The position numbers were made by a program, and so were the translations under genes. Positions 17,210 to 26,420 of a stretch of DNA of 64,000 nucleotides are shown here, piece by piece. Under the pieces are notes generated by a model, which saw only the letters and a program-made list of their open reading frames with translations, searched no databases and had not been told where the DNA came from. Position 1 is the stretch's first letter. Each line of letters opens with the position of its first letter. The DNA lies in the NCBI RefSeq assembly GCF_020055675.1, contig NZ_JAIPUS010000007.1:82004-146003 (forward strand), written 5' to 3'. This stretch comes from Marivita sp. Lineage in GTDB: Bacteria > Pseudomonadota > Alphaproteobacteria > Rhodobacterales > Rhodobacteraceae.

Positions 17210-17707
17210 CTATCCCTTCCGTTTCCGCGCGCGCCGCAAGAGCATATCGCGCTTGGGCCGGCTCAGATGATCGAAATACATCCGGCCGTTCAAATGGTCG
17301 ATCTGGTGCTGCACCGACGTGGCCCAAAGGCCGACGAAATCCTGTTCCTGAACAATTCCATCCGCATCCATGAACCGGACGGTTACGGCGCGGGGCCGGT
17401 CTATGGTGGCGGACACGCCGGGCAGGTTTGGGCTGGCCTCTTCGTGGCTGCGCAATTGACCCGAGGCGTGCAGGATCTCGGGATTGGCCATGCGCACCGC
17501 CTTGCCACGCTCCTGGGAGGCATCGACCACGGCAAGCCGCTGCATCACGCCGATCTGCGGCGCGGCAAGACCGACACCGGGCATGGCTTCCATCGTGTCT
17601 ATCATCTTGTCCAGGATCGCACGGATCTCGTCGGTGATCCTGTCCACCGGGTCCGCTGGCATGCGCAGGCATTTGTTCGGCCACGGCAGGCAGCGGCGCG
17701 CCGTCAT
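17210..17707 (-). CDS. Divergent peptide deformylase-like protein lacking key residues
   Basis: A 165-residue third deformylase paralogue. Motif 1 is intact (GVGLAAPQ, residues 44-51). Motif 2, normally EGCLS, reads EASPN, so the metal-binding cysteine is Ser92. Motif 3, normally HExxH, reads HQIDH (134-138), so the catalytic glutamate is Gln135. The frame is undamaged and the fold residues are kept, so this looks like a retained but probably catalytically impaired protein rather than a decaying gene. It overlaps the preceding gene by 4 bp (ATGA) and lies 3 bp before fmt. A regulatory or ribosome-associated role is possible but unproven. Confidence 0.8.
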   Translation of the reverse strand: MTARRCLPWPNKCLRMPADPVDRITDEIRAILDKMIDTMEAMPGVGLAAPQIGVMQRLAVVDASQERGKAVRMANPEILHASGQLRSHEEASPNLPGVSATIDRPRAVTVRFMDADGIVQEQDFVGLWATSVQHQIDHLNGRMYFDHLSRPKRDMLLRRARKRKG

Positions 17708-18201
17708 GCCAAGGCCGTGTAGCGGGCTTCGACCTCGGAGCGTGCATCAAGGTCAAGCCGATCAAGGATCACCGTTCCGTCCAGGTGGTCCAGTTCGTGC
17801 TGCGCGCAGGTCGCGGCAAAGCCGGTCAGCGCGGTTTCACGGCGGGTGCCGTCAAGGTCGGTATAGGCCAAGGCTATTTCGGTCGGCCGCGTGACCTCGG
17901 CGGACACGCCGGGGATCGACAGGCAGGCCTCGGTTGCCACGGCGGTTGTTGTACCAGCCGTCAGGATTTCAGGGTTGATACAGACATAGGGCGTGCGCGG
18001 GCCTTCTTTCCATGTCGGATCCATCACGAAAACGCGCTGCATCACGCCGACCTGCGGCGCGGCAAGCCCGCGACCGGCGGCGTCATACATGGTCTCGAAC
18101 ATGTCCTGCACCAGGTCGTGCAATGTCATCGGATTGGTGACAGGCGCGCAGACCTCGGACAACCTGGGGTCGGGCCATTTGACGATGTCCAGCACACTCA
18201 T
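17704..18201 (-). CDS. Peptide deformylase (second paralogue)
   Basis: A 165-residue metal-dependent enzyme that removes the formyl group from nascent N-termini. Motifs: GRGLAAPQ (43-50), EACLS (91-95; Gly of EGCLS replaced by Ala, ligand Cys93 kept) and HELDH (135-139). All catalytic residues are present, so activity is expected. It overlaps both neighbouring deformylase genes by 4 bp, consistent with translational coupling. Confidence 0.9.
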   Translation of the reverse strand: MSVLDIVKWPDPRLSEVCAPVTNPMTLHDLVQDMFETMYDAAGRGLAAPQVGVMQRVFVMDPTWKEGPRTPYVCINPEILTAGTTTAVATEACLSIPGVSAEVTRPTEIALAYTDLDGTRRETALTGFAATCAQHELDHLDGTVILDRLDLDARSEVEARYTALA

Positions 18202-18716
18202 GCCCGCGCCCTTTCCCGCTTGAGCTTGACCATCTTGCGCGTGATCATCTGGCGCTTCAACGGCTTGAGGTGATCGATGAAGAGCTTGCCGTTCAGGTGG
18301 TCAATCTCGTGCTGCACACATGTCGACCAGAGACCGTCAAACTCTTCTTCGCGCGGGGTGCCTGTTTCGTCGAGCCACCCCACCTTGACGGTCTCGGGCC
18401 GGGTGACATCGGCGAATTGATCGGGGATCGACAGGCAGCCTTCTTCGTAGACATTGCTGTCGTCCGAGAACGACAGGATCTCGGGGTTGAACATCACCAG
18501 CGGGCGCGAGGGTTCGTTTTCGTCCTTCACGCAGTCCAGCACGATCAGACGCGACATCACGCCGACCTGCGGTGCGGCCAGACCGATGCCGGGCGCGTCG
18601 TACATGGTTTCGAGCATGTTATTGGCCAGCGTGCGCAGATCGTCTGACAGATCAGGCACGGGCGCACAGGTCTTTTTCAGACGCGGGTCCGGATGGAGGA
18701 TGATCGGCAATTTCAT
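18198..18716 (-). CDS. def: Peptide deformylase (canonical)
   Basis: A 172-residue deformylase with all three motifs in standard form: GIGLAAPQ (43-50), EGCLS (92-96, ligand Cys94) and HEIDH (136-140). It begins with the common MKLPIILHPDPRLKK and ends in a basic tail. It is the first gene of the minus-strand series def - second deformylase - divergent deformylase - fmt - GlsB-like, and is the most likely housekeeping enzyme. Confidence 0.96.
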   Translation of the reverse strand: MKLPIILHPDPRLKKTCAPVPDLSDDLRTLANNMLETMYDAPGIGLAAPQVGVMSRLIVLDCVKDENEPSRPLVMFNPEILSFSDDSNVYEEGCLSIPDQFADVTRPETVKVGWLDETGTPREEEFDGLWSTCVQHEIDHLNGKLFIDHLKPLKRQMITRKMVKLKRERARA

Positions 18717-18821
18717 GGCAGTGATCTAGGCAATCCATGTGCCAAGGGCAAGTGACCGGGGCTTGCACCTGACGTTCACTGGGGTAGCGTCGCACAAAAT
18801 CCCAACCGAGCGGAGCAGGAC

Positions 18822-20000
18822 ATGCGTGATTTCTTCAACATCCCCAACGATCGGCGCGGCACGCATAGTGCCAAATGGGATTTGCTTGAAAGCAAGTTCG
18901 ACGTGGACGCGGAAGACGGACTCGCGATGTGGACGGCGGACAGCGATTATCCGACCGCCCCCTGCGTGCTGGCGGCGCTGCAAGAGGCGGTAGATCACGG
19001 CGTGTTCGGTTATTTCGCCGATTTCGATGCCTACCACGCGGCGATCCAATGGTGGATGAAAACGCGGCACGGCTGGGAGATCGACACCGATTGGATCCTG
19101 ACCTCGCAGGGGCTTGGCAACGCGATCGCGCTTTGCGTCGACGTCTGGACCGATCCGGGCGACCGCGTTGTCACGTTCAACCCGGTCTATCACGAGTTCG
19201 AATGGAAGGTCCGCCGTGCCGGGCGGACACCGGTGCAATGCGAGATGCCACTTGACGGGGACACCTATCGGATCGATTTCGACGCCGCACAGGCGCAGTT
19301 GGACGGCACCGAGAAGCTGCTGATCTTCTGTTCGCCGCAAAACCCCTCGGGGCGCATCTGGACACAAGACGAGTTGCGCCAGGTGGCCGAGTTTGCCGCG
19401 CGCAACGACCTCATCGTGATCGCGGACGAGATCCACCACGATTTCATCTATCCCGGCCAGACATTCGTGCCGTTCGACGTGGCCGCCCCCGACGCGCGGG
19501 AGCGGTTGGTGGTTCTCACGGCATCGTCCAAGACCTTCAACATCGCCGGGCAAAAGACCGGCAACATGATCATCCCAGATGCCAAACTGCGCGAAGTGAT
19601 GACCCAACGTTTGCGGTCGCTGGACTATTCGCCGAACGCCTTGGGGATCAAGATGGTGACAGCGGCCTATTCCCCCGAGGGCGCGAACTGGGTGGATGCG
19701 CAAATCGACCATCTGATCGAGAACCGGCGCATATTCGACGAGGCGGTCAACGCCATTCCCGGTGTGCGGTCTTTGCCCCTAGCGTCGACCTATCTGGCAT
19801 GGGTTGATTTTTCCGGAACGGGCATGAGTTTCGAGGAGATCAGCGACAGGGTCCGCAAGGAGGCCGGCATCGCGCCCAGTCCGGGCCCGGAATTCGGCCC
19901 CGGCGGAGAGAGCTTTTTGCGATTCAACCTTGCCACGCAGCGTTACCGCGTCGAGGACGCCGCCAAACGTCTGCAAGAGGCGTTCAGCGATTTGCAATAA
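18822..20000 (+). CDS. PatB/MalY family C-S lyase or aminotransferase
   Basis: A 392-residue PLP enzyme of fold type I. PLP lysine is K237 in SSKTFNIAG; other marks are SPQNPSGRIW and ADEIHHDF (the PLP-ring aspartate and tyrosine-loop region). The family comprises cystathionine beta-lyases and MalY/PatB-type enzymes, which cleave C-S bonds to yield homocysteine or thiols, pyruvate and ammonia. GCGGAGCAGGAC provides the ribosome binding site. The substrate cannot be fixed from sequence. Its 3' end overlaps a truncated TRIC-like fragment on the other strand. Confidence 0.85.
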   Translation: MRDFFNIPNDRRGTHSAKWDLLESKFDVDAEDGLAMWTADSDYPTAPCVLAALQEAVDHGVFGYFADFDAYHAAIQWWMKTRHGWEIDTDWILTSQGLGNAIALCVDVWTDPGDRVVTFNPVYHEFEWKVRRAGRTPVQCEMPLDGDTYRIDFDAAQAQLDGTEKLLIFCSPQNPSGRIWTQDELRQVAEFAARNDLIVIADEIHHDFIYPGQTFVPFDVAAPDARERLVVLTASSKTFNIAGQKTGNMIIPDAKLREVMTQRLRSLDYSPNALGIKMVTAAYSPEGANWVDAQIDHLIENRRIFDEAVNAIPGVRSLPLASTYLAWVDFSGTGMSFEEISDRVRKEAGIAPSPGPEFGPGGESFLRFNLATQRYRVEDAAKRLQEAFSDLQ

Positions 20001-20085
20001 GGTCAGTTGCGCGGCTGGCGACCATGGCGCCGGTCAGGGCAAAGACCAGCACCGCGGCATGGTCGAGCAGCGTGATCAGCGTCAC
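19984..20085 (-). pseudogene. N-terminal remnant of a TRIC-family (UPF0126) cation channel
   Basis: From a GTG that overlaps the rnhA stop (GTGA), 33 codons read [20 protein letters not shown] then VASRATDLIANR and stop. The first 25 residues closely match the first helix of trimeric intracellular cation channel proteins (D-x-A-x-x-V-F-A-L-T-G-A-x-V-A-S-R), which normally run past 200 residues. The coupling to rnhA looks original, while the rest of the gene is absent and the 3' end of the convergent lyase gene lies in its place. Best read as a truncated remnant; a functional 33-residue peptide cannot be excluded. Confidence 0.5.
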
Positions 20086-20543
20086 GCAGCGCCTTTCTTG
20101 AACGGCTTCATGCCCTCGCGCGCCAATTCGTCGGCGCGTTCGTTCTCGGGATGCCCGGCGTGGCCCTTGACCCATTCCCAGGTCACGTCGTGGCGCTGCT
20201 GCGCTTCGTCCAGCCGCTGCCACAATTCGACATTCTTGACCGGTTTCTTGTTGGCGGCCTTCCAGCCATTGCGTTTCCAGCCATGAATCCAGCCGGTCAC
20301 GCCGTTCTTCACATAGGCGCTGTCGGTGATGATGGTCAGCGAAGACGCCCGCGCCAACGTCTCGAGCGCGTGAATCGCGGCAAGCAGTTCCATGCGGTTG
20401 TTGGTGGTGTTCGCCTCACCGCCTGACAACATGCGTTCCTTGAGGATGGTGTCGCCGTCCTTGGCCTGCATCAATACGCCCCAGCCGCCGGGACCCGGGT
20501 TTCCGGAACAGGCTCCGTCGGTATAGGCATAAAGGTCAGGCAT
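20082..20543 (-). CDS. rnhA: Ribonuclease HI
   Basis: A 153-residue endonuclease that degrades the RNA strand of RNA-DNA hybrids. All four acidic catalytic residues are visible: D9 ([14 protein letters not shown]), E52 (NNRMEL), D74 (TDSAYV) and D138 ([12 protein letters not shown]). ATG 20543 gives the usual family start; an upstream in-frame ATG at 20573 would add ten residues inside the previous gene. It overlaps the methyltransferase gene by 8 bp. Confidence 0.96.
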   Translation of the reverse strand: MPDLYAYTDGACSGNPGPGGWGVLMQAKDGDTILKERMLSGGEANTTNNRMELLAAIHALETLARASSLTIITDSAYVKNGVTGWIHGWKRNGWKAANKKPVKNVELWQRLDEAQQRHDVTWEWVKGHAGHPENERADELAREGMKPFKKGAA

Positions 20544-21126
20544 GGGCGGTGATGGATATCCAGTTTTCTTCACCGCCGCTTAGCCCTTTGTCGCGGCCGC
20601 GTCGAGTGGAACCGACGGTAAATCCCGCAGCTTGCAGCAGCGTCGCGAGGTCGGGTTCGGTGTAGTAGCTGTAGTGGCGTCCCAGATTGTCGCGACCCTC
20701 GCCTGTGCCTTCCTTGACGGCGATGTGGAACAGGCCACCGGCTTTCAACGCCGTGTGGAGGGTCGACACATGACGTGGCATGTCGGCGCGGGAGGCGTGC
20801 AGCAGGCTGAAATTGGCCCAGACGCCGTCATAGATCGCGGTGCCTGTCAGGTCGTCGAAGGTCGCCTGCCACGCGGTGACACCGTCGATCTTCCCGGCAA
20901 GCGCGATCATCCCGGACGAAGCATCCACCGCGTCGACGGCGCAGCCGGCCCGCGCCATGTGCCGCGCGGATGTGCCGGGACCGCAGCCGAGGTCGAGCAC
21001 CTTTGCCCCGCGCGGCAAGGCGGCAATAAAGGCGGACAGTGTTGCGCCCGGTGTCTCCGACGAATCGAGCTTGGCGTAATCCCCCGCGCGCGCATCGTAG
21101 ACGGCGATCGTGTCGCGATCGGTCAC
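20536..21126 (-). CDS. Class I SAM-dependent methyltransferase
   Basis: A 196-residue protein with the AdoMet-binding motif [17 protein letters not shown], an acidic strand-2 end (VDAVDAS) and post-motif segments typical of UbiE/Coq5-like small-molecule methyltransferases. Start GTG 21126 overlaps the preceding stop (GTGA). The substrate is not evident. It forms a tight minus-strand series DUF3429 - methyltransferase - rnhA - TRIC remnant, each overlapping the next. Confidence 0.83.
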   Translation of the reverse strand: MTDRDTIAVYDARAGDYAKLDSSETPGATLSAFIAALPRGAKVLDLGCGPGTSARHMARAGCAVDAVDASSGMIALAGKIDGVTAWQATFDDLTGTAIYDGVWANFSLLHASRADMPRHVSTLHTALKAGGLFHIAVKEGTGEGRDNLGRHYSYYTEPDLATLLQAAGFTVGSTRRGRDKGLSGGEENWISITAHA

Positions 21127-21575
21127 CGGAAGACCCCGACTGACAGGCAGGCCACGACCAGCGCTGTCAACAACACGCGAAGCTGCATCCACCATTTCGG
21201 GGCAAGGCCCCATTGCCAGAACGCGAAATCCAGGATCAGCAGACCCAGAAACCCGAAGATCAGGTTGGTGCCGGCAGAGACCGGTCCGCCGCCCGCCATC
21301 AAGAACGCCCAGAGCGCCGGGATCACCGACAGCGCATAGCCCGTCGCCGCGCGCCCGCCATGTGCCTTGGTGGAAAACCCCCAAAGCACGCCGGACATGA
21401 AGCTGAGGATCACCATGCCGTAGCTGAGCTGTACATAGGGTCCGATGAACCGGGGGCCCAGCGTGTCCAGCCCCCATTGCGCCGCAGCATCGGACAGCAA
21501 GGTCAGCGCGCCCCAGGCAAAGGGGATCACGCCGGCAAGGCCAAGGGTCAGGGCAGAGCGGGGTATTTGCGTCAT
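21123..21575 (-). CDS. DUF3429 family membrane protein
   Basis: A 150-residue protein with four to five hydrophobic helices: LTLGLAGVIPFAWGAL, YGMVILSFMSGVLWGF, IFGFLGLLILDFAFW and a C-terminal LLTALVVACLSVGVF. The conserved SYGMVILSFMSGVLWG segment is what I associate with DUF3429. Function unknown. It is the first gene of the overlapping series leading to rnhA and is divergent from the helicase gene. Confidence 0.75.
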   Translation of the reverse strand: MTQIPRSALTLGLAGVIPFAWGALTLLSDAAAQWGLDTLGPRFIGPYVQLSYGMVILSFMSGVLWGFSTKAHGGRAATGYALSVIPALWAFLMAGGGPVSAGTNLIFGFLGLLILDFAFWQWGLAPKWWMQLRVLLTALVVACLSVGVFR

Positions 21576-21784
21576 GGCGAGTCCGTCGTTTCGTGATGCT
21601 GCGCGACGTAGCTCAGGTTGTGTCAGTTGCCAACAAGACGGTTGCGGCAAATGACCGGTGTTGCGACCAATGCATGGCAGATCAGCAGTGGGCGCCCCCC
21701 AATGACGCTATACATTTGCCTGTCAATGATCTACACGCGCGCTTTGGTCCAATGGTGGGCCGCCCTTACATAAAGACGACTACC

Positions 21785-23962
21785 GTGAAAAAAGCCCTGC
21801 AAGACGCCCTTGATGCCCGTGGATATGACACGCTGACCCCTGTTCAGGAGGCGGTTCTGAACCCCGGATACGTCGGCGCAGACCTTCTGGTGTCCGCCCA
21901 GACCGGATCGGGCAAGACGCTTGGGTTCGGCCTTGCGATTGCGCCGACGATTCTCGAAGCCGAGGTCTTCGCTGCCGCGGGCGCGCCGGTGGCTTTGGTG
22001 ATTGCACCGACCCGCGAACTGGCCTTGCAGGTGAAGCGCGAACTGGCGTGGCTTTATGCGCAGGCGGGCGTGGTCATGGCCTCGACCGTGGGCGGCATGG
22101 ACATGCGCGATGAGCGCCGCGCATTGGAGCGCGGAGCGCATATCGTCGTCGCCACGCCCGGGCGCCTGCGCGACCATATCATGCGCGGCTCAATTGACCT
22201 GAGCGAATGTCGCGCAGTGGTTCTGGATGAAGCAGACGAGATGCTGGACCTCGGCTTCCGCGAAGACCTCGAGTTCATTTTGGGACAGGCTCCGCAGGAG
22301 CGGCAGACGCTCATGTTCTCTGCCACCGTGCCAAAGATGATCGCGACGCTGGCCAAAAGCTACCAGCGCGATGCGATCCGGGTGGTGACAAAATCCGACA
22401 CCAGCCAGCACGCAGATATCGCCTACCGCGCCATGCAGGTGGCTGACAGGGACACCGACAATGCGGTGATCAATACGCTGCGCTTCTACGAAGCGCCGAA
22501 CGCCATCGTCTTTGCCAACACCCGCGCGATGGTGAACCGTCTGACCACACGCCTGTCGAACCGGGGATTCCAGGTTGTGGCGCTCTCGGGCGAGCTATCG
22601 CAGACGGAACGCACCCACGCCTTGCAAGCGATGCGCGACGGCCGGGCGCAGGTCTGCGTGGCGACTGACGTGGCCGCACGCGGCATCGACCTGCCGAACC
22701 TCGATCTCGTGGTGCATGCCGAATTGCCGTCGAACCACGAAACCCTGCTGCACCGGTCCGGCCGGACCGGTCGCGCCGGGCGCAAGGGGGTGTCGGCCCT
22801 GATCGTCACGCCGAAAGTGCGCAAGAAGGCGGAGCGCATTCTTGCCATGGCCAAGCTGAAATCCGACTGGGGCGCGGCGCCCTCCGCAGAGGAGGTGCTG
22901 GCGCGCGACGAGGATCGGATGTTCGCCGATCCCGCGTGGGAAACACCCGTGGGCGAGTCCGAGGAGGCGGTCGTCTCCCGTCTGGTAGCGGAAAAGACGC
23001 CCGAACAGATCGCGGCGGCCTATCTGCGCCTGTTCCGCGAACAGCATACCGCGCCCGAGGAACTGTCGGACCCGGCAGCCAAGCCAGAGAAGCGGGCCGA
23101 GTTTGGTCCAAGCGTCTGGTTTGCGGTGTCTGGTGGCCGCGCCGCCGAGGCCGAACCGCGCCGGATCCTGCCGATGATTTGCGGCGCCGGCGATCTGAGC
23201 AAGGATGATATCGGTGCGATTCGCATCCAGCAGGATCATTCGCTTGTGCAAATCCGGGAAAGCGCGGTGGCGCAGCTGCTGAATGCCGTCGGACCCGAGA
23301 TGACGTTGGAAAAGGGGGTGACCCTGACCCGTCTGGACAAAGCCCCCGACTTTGATCGCGGCGCAAAGCCGGGTGGCAAAGGTGGCCCCCGCCCCGAGCG
23401 CAAGCCGTATGGCGACGGTCCAAAACCAGCGCGGACATCCGACCACGACCGGCCCAGAGCGGACGCTGTGACGCCCGCAAGGGACGACACGCCGGCGGCA
23501 CCGAAATCCGCCGCCCCCATCGACTGGAATGACGCGCCGACCCCGCGTGTGCGCAAACCGAAACCGGCGGATCGCAAGGGTCCGAAACCTGCGGGAAAAC
23601 CCGACGCAAGGTCCGATGGCCCGCCGCGCGCCCGCAAGCCGTACCAAGGCAAATCCGATGGTCCGGCGCAGGACCGTAAACTCCATGGCGACACGTCCGG
23701 AGGCGACCGCCCGCCGCGTCGCTCCGAACGCGAATTCCAGGCCCAGCCCTACAAGGGCAAAGGCGGCAAGCCCAAGGGCCCGCCCCCGCCCGAGGGCAAA
23801 CCGGACAGCAAAAAGAACATCGCGCGCGCCAAGGCCAGCGACCCGTCGCAAAGCATGCGCAAGCCCCGTGCCGGGGCTGGGAAACCGGCAGGCAAGTTCG
23901 GCGGGAAACCGGGCGGCAAGCCGGCTGGTAAATTCGGGGGGAAACCCGGCGGAAAACGGTGA
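21785..23962 (+). CDS. DEAD-box ATP-dependent RNA helicase
   Basis: About 725 residues from GTG 21785 (in-frame starts at 21752 and earlier are possible but fall outside family similarity). Helicase motifs in order: SAQTGSGKT (I), PTRELALQV (Ia), TPGRLRDH (Ib), VLDEADEMLDLGF (II, DEAD), SATVP (III), and HRSGRTGRAGRKG (VI). A DbpA-like RNA-binding domain follows near residues 450-520. The last 200 residues are a disordered, Lys/Pro/Gly-rich tail ending in repeated GGKPGGK and PAGKFGGK units, as in CsdA/DeaD-type helicases acting on structured RNA and ribosome assembly. Confidence 0.9.
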   Translation: MKKALQDALDARGYDTLTPVQEAVLNPGYVGADLLVSAQTGSGKTLGFGLAIAPTILEAEVFAAAGAPVALVIAPTRELALQVKRELAWLYAQAGVVMASTVGGMDMRDERRALERGAHIVVATPGRLRDHIMRGSIDLSECRAVVLDEADEMLDLGFREDLEFILGQAPQERQTLMFSATVPKMIATLAKSYQRDAIRVVTKSDTSQHADIAYRAMQVADRDTDNAVINTLRFYEAPNAIVFANTRAMVNRLTTRLSNRGFQVVALSGELSQTERTHALQAMRDGRAQVCVATDVAARGIDLPNLDLVVHAELPSNHETLLHRSGRTGRAGRKGVSALIVTPKVRKKAERILAMAKLKSDWGAAPSAEEVLARDEDRMFADPAWETPVGESEEAVVSRLVAEKTPEQIAAAYLRLFREQHTAPEELSDPAAKPEKRAEFGPSVWFAVSGGRAAEAEPRRILPMICGAGDLSKDDIGAIRIQQDHSLVQIRESAVAQLLNAVGPEMTLEKGVTLTRLDKAPDFDRGAKPGGKGGPRPERKPYGDGPKPARTSDHDRPRADAVTPARDDTPAAPKSAAPIDWNDAPTPRVRKPKPADRKGPKPAGKPDARSDGPPRARKPYQGKSDGPAQDRKLHGDTSGGDRPPRRSEREFQAQPYKGKGGKPKGPPPPEGKPDSKKNIARAKASDPSQSMRKPRAGAGKPAGKFGGKPGGKPAGKFGGKPGGKR

Positions 23963-24008
23963 TGCGGCACGTGTGAACGCGCAGGCGACAACAGCTTCAC
24001 CCCGGTGG

Positions 24009-24028
24009 GGTGCGTGCCTGCACGCACC
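24009..24028. terminator. Hairpin between convergent helicase and ispH genes
   Basis: Perfect 8-bp stem GGTGCGTG / CACGCACC with a four-base loop, in the 78-bp gap between two convergent genes. No T-run follows on either strand, so it is at best a weak or factor-assisted bidirectional terminator. Confidence 0.4.
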
Positions 24029-24040
24029 GCAAGGGCACTC

Positions 24041-24991
24041 TCAGGCCGGGATCCTCAGCACACGTGGAACCTTGAATTCCACGTCTTCAACCGCTGTCTC
24101 GACCTGTTCCACCGTCACTTCGAATCTGTCGCGGAACGCCTCGATCACCTCGTTGATCAACTCTTCCGGGGCCGAGGCGCCCGCCGTGATGCCGATGCTG
24201 CCGATCCCTTCGAGCGCGCGCCAGTCAATATCCGGGGCGCGCTGAACCAGTTGCGCATAGCGGCACCCCGCCTTGCGCCCCACCTCGACCAACCGCCTGG
24301 AGTTCGATGAATTGGGTGCGCCGACAACCAGCATGGCGTCGCAGTCAGGGGCCATTGCCTTCACAGCCTCTTGCCGGTTGGTGGTCGCGTAGCAGATGTC
24401 TTCCTTGTGCGGGCCGACGATCCTGGGAAACCGGTCTTTCAGCGCCGCTACGATGTCGATCGTGTCGTCCACACTGAGCGTCGTCTGGGTCACGAAGGCC
24501 AGTTTGGCCGGATCACGCACCCTGACCCTGGCCACATCATCGACCGTTTCAACCAGAAGTACCTCGCCTTCGGGCAATTGTCCCATCGTCCCGACGGTCT
24601 CGGGATGACCCTCATGGCCGATCATGATCATCTGAAGCCCGTTTTCGTGGTGCCGGGTCGCTTCGATGTGGACCTTGCTGACCAACGGACAGGTTGCATC
24701 GACATAGATCATCTCGCGCTTTGCAGCCTCGGCGGGGACGGCCTTGGGCACGCCATGCGCGGAAAAGATCACCGGGCGGTCGTCGGGGCACTCGTCGAGT
24801 TCCTCGACAAAGACCGCGCCCTTGTCGCGCAGGCTGTCGACGACAAACTTGTTGTGCACGATCTCGTGGCGCACATAGACCGGCGCGCCCCATTTCTCGA
24901 TCGCCATTTCTACGATCTTGATTGCGCGGTCCACACCGGCGCAGAACCCGCGCGGCGCGGCGAGGTACAGTTTCAGGGGTGGTCTGGTCAT
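24041..24991 (-). CDS. ispH: 4-hydroxy-3-methylbut-2-enyl diphosphate reductase
   Basis: A 316-residue iron-sulfur enzyme catalysing the last step of the MEP pathway, giving IPP and DMAPP. The three cluster cysteines are visible: C17 in [11 protein letters not shown]101 in DATCPLV and about C200 in ICYATTNRQ. The substrate loop [11 protein letters not shown] is present, and the length is standard. The 175-bp gap to the divergent MFS gene should contain both promoters. Confidence 0.97.
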   Translation of the reverse strand: MTRPPLKLYLAAPRGFCAGVDRAIKIVEMAIEKWGAPVYVRHEIVHNKFVVDSLRDKGAVFVEELDECPDDRPVIFSAHGVPKAVPAEAAKREMIYVDATCPLVSKVHIEATRHHENGLQMIMIGHEGHPETVGTMGQLPEGEVLLVETVDDVARVRVRDPAKLAFVTQTTLSVDDTIDIVAALKDRFPRIVGPHKEDICYATTNRQEAVKAMAPDCDAMLVVGAPNSSNSRRLVEVGRKAGCRYAQLVQRAPDIDWRALEGIGSIGITAGASAPEELINEVIEAFRDRFEVTVEQVETAVEDVEFKVPRVLRIPA

Positions 24992-25166
24992 GCAAGCCTC
25001 CGTCTTGCCCCGAACCTAAAGCCTCTGGCGGCCCGGTTCCAGTCTTGAAGCACATCGCGATTGCGGCGAACTGGCCTATCCCGCGCGCGCGCCCTCTGCG
25101 CGCCCCCCGCGCTGCCCCGGTGAATTCGCGGTTGCAACCCCTGCGCGACGGGGGCATTGCGTTGGA

Positions 25167-26420
25167 ATGCGCCTCACCGACTATCTCCGCGACAACGCGC
25201 CGTTCCTGACAACGGGGGCGATGCTCACGTTCCTGTCGTCATTTGGGCAGACCTATTTCATTTCCCTGTTTGCAGGCGAGGTGCGCCTTGCCTTTGATCT
25301 GAGCCATGGTGCCTGGGGCGGCATCTACATGATCGGAACGATGGCCTCAGCCGCGCTGATGGTCTGGGCCGGCGGGCTGACCGACATCTTTCGGGTCCGC
25401 ATTCTTGCCCCGATCGTGCTGACCGGGCTGGCGCTGGCGAGCCTTGCAATGGCCCTCAACCCGTGGGTCTGGGCCTTGCCGTTCATCGTCTTTGCGTTGC
25501 GTTTTTTCGGGCAAGGCATGTGTTCACATATCGCCGTGATCGCGATGGCCCGTTGGTTCGTGGCAACAAGGGGGCGGGCGCTGTCCATTGCGTCATTGGG
25601 CTTTGCCACCGGTGAGGCTCTGGTTCCAATGGCTGTCGTCGCGGCGATGACGGTGATGGCGTGGCAAAATCTCTGGGTGATGGCGGCGGGCGTTTGCGTG
25701 CTCATGATCCCGGTCCTCAACCGGCTGCTGAGGCAGGAACGCACCCCGGCCTCGCACGCGGCAACCGATGTATCGGTCGGGATGCGCGGACACCACTGGA
25801 GGCGATTGCAGGCGCTGCGTCATCCGCTGTTCTGGTGCATGGTTCCCGCTGTCTTGGGACCGGCCGCATTCAACACGGCGTTCTTCTTTCACCAGGTGCA
25901 CATTTCCGAGGTGAAAGGCGTGGAGCATCTGGTCTTTGTCAGTTTCTTCCCGCTCTACACAGCAATCGGCATCACGGCGATGGTGGTCTCGGGCTGGGCG
26001 TTGGACCGGTTGGGCACGGCGCGGCTGACCCCGTATTACCAACTGCCCATGGTCATTGCTTTCCTGATATTCGCCAACACACAAAACCCATTCGGCCTGG
26101 CGCTTGGGTTCGTTTTCCTTGGTCTGACTTCGGGCGCGAATACAACCTTGCCCAATGCGTTCTGGGCGGAATTCTACGGCACGGCCCATATCGGGTCGAT
26201 CAAATCCATGGCGACAGCGGTCATGGTGCTCGGGTCTGCCATCGGTCCGGGACTGACGGGTGCGCTGATCGATTTTGGCATCGGGATCGAGACGCAGTTT
26301 TTCGCGATTGCCGGATACTTCCTGCTCACGACACTGACCATGTTCTTCGGCATCACCCGCGCAGCACGGGATGTACCGCCCGGCCAGTCTTCGGCAGATG
26401 TCAGAACGCCGCGGCCGTGA
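25167..26420 (+). CDS. MFS transporter
   Basis: A 417-residue major facilitator carrier with about twelve hydrophobic helices. The loop after helix 2 carries AGGLTDIFRVRILAP, a variant of the MFS G-x-x-x-D-R-x-x-R-R motif. It also has HQVHISEVKG and a C-terminal half ending in FGITRAARD. The substrate is unknown; the general look is of the small-carboxylate or drug type, which is not enough to decide. Its 3' end overlaps the convergent YqaA-like gene by 20 bp. Confidence 0.8.
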   Translation: MRLTDYLRDNAPFLTTGAMLTFLSSFGQTYFISLFAGEVRLAFDLSHGAWGGIYMIGTMASAALMVWAGGLTDIFRVRILAPIVLTGLALASLAMALNPWVWALPFIVFALRFFGQGMCSHIAVIAMARWFVATRGRALSIASLGFATGEALVPMAVVAAMTVMAWQNLWVMAAGVCVLMIPVLNRLLRQERTPASHAATDVSVGMRGHHWRRLQALRHPLFWCMVPAVLGPAAFNTAFFFHQVHISEVKGVEHLVFVSFFPLYTAIGITAMVVSGWALDRLGTARLTPYYQLPMVIAFLIFANTQNPFGLALGFVFLGLTSGANTTLPNAFWAEFYGTAHIGSIKSMATAVMVLGSAIGPGLTGALIDFGIGIETQFFAIAGYFLLTTLTMFFGITRAARDVPPGQSSADVRTPRP

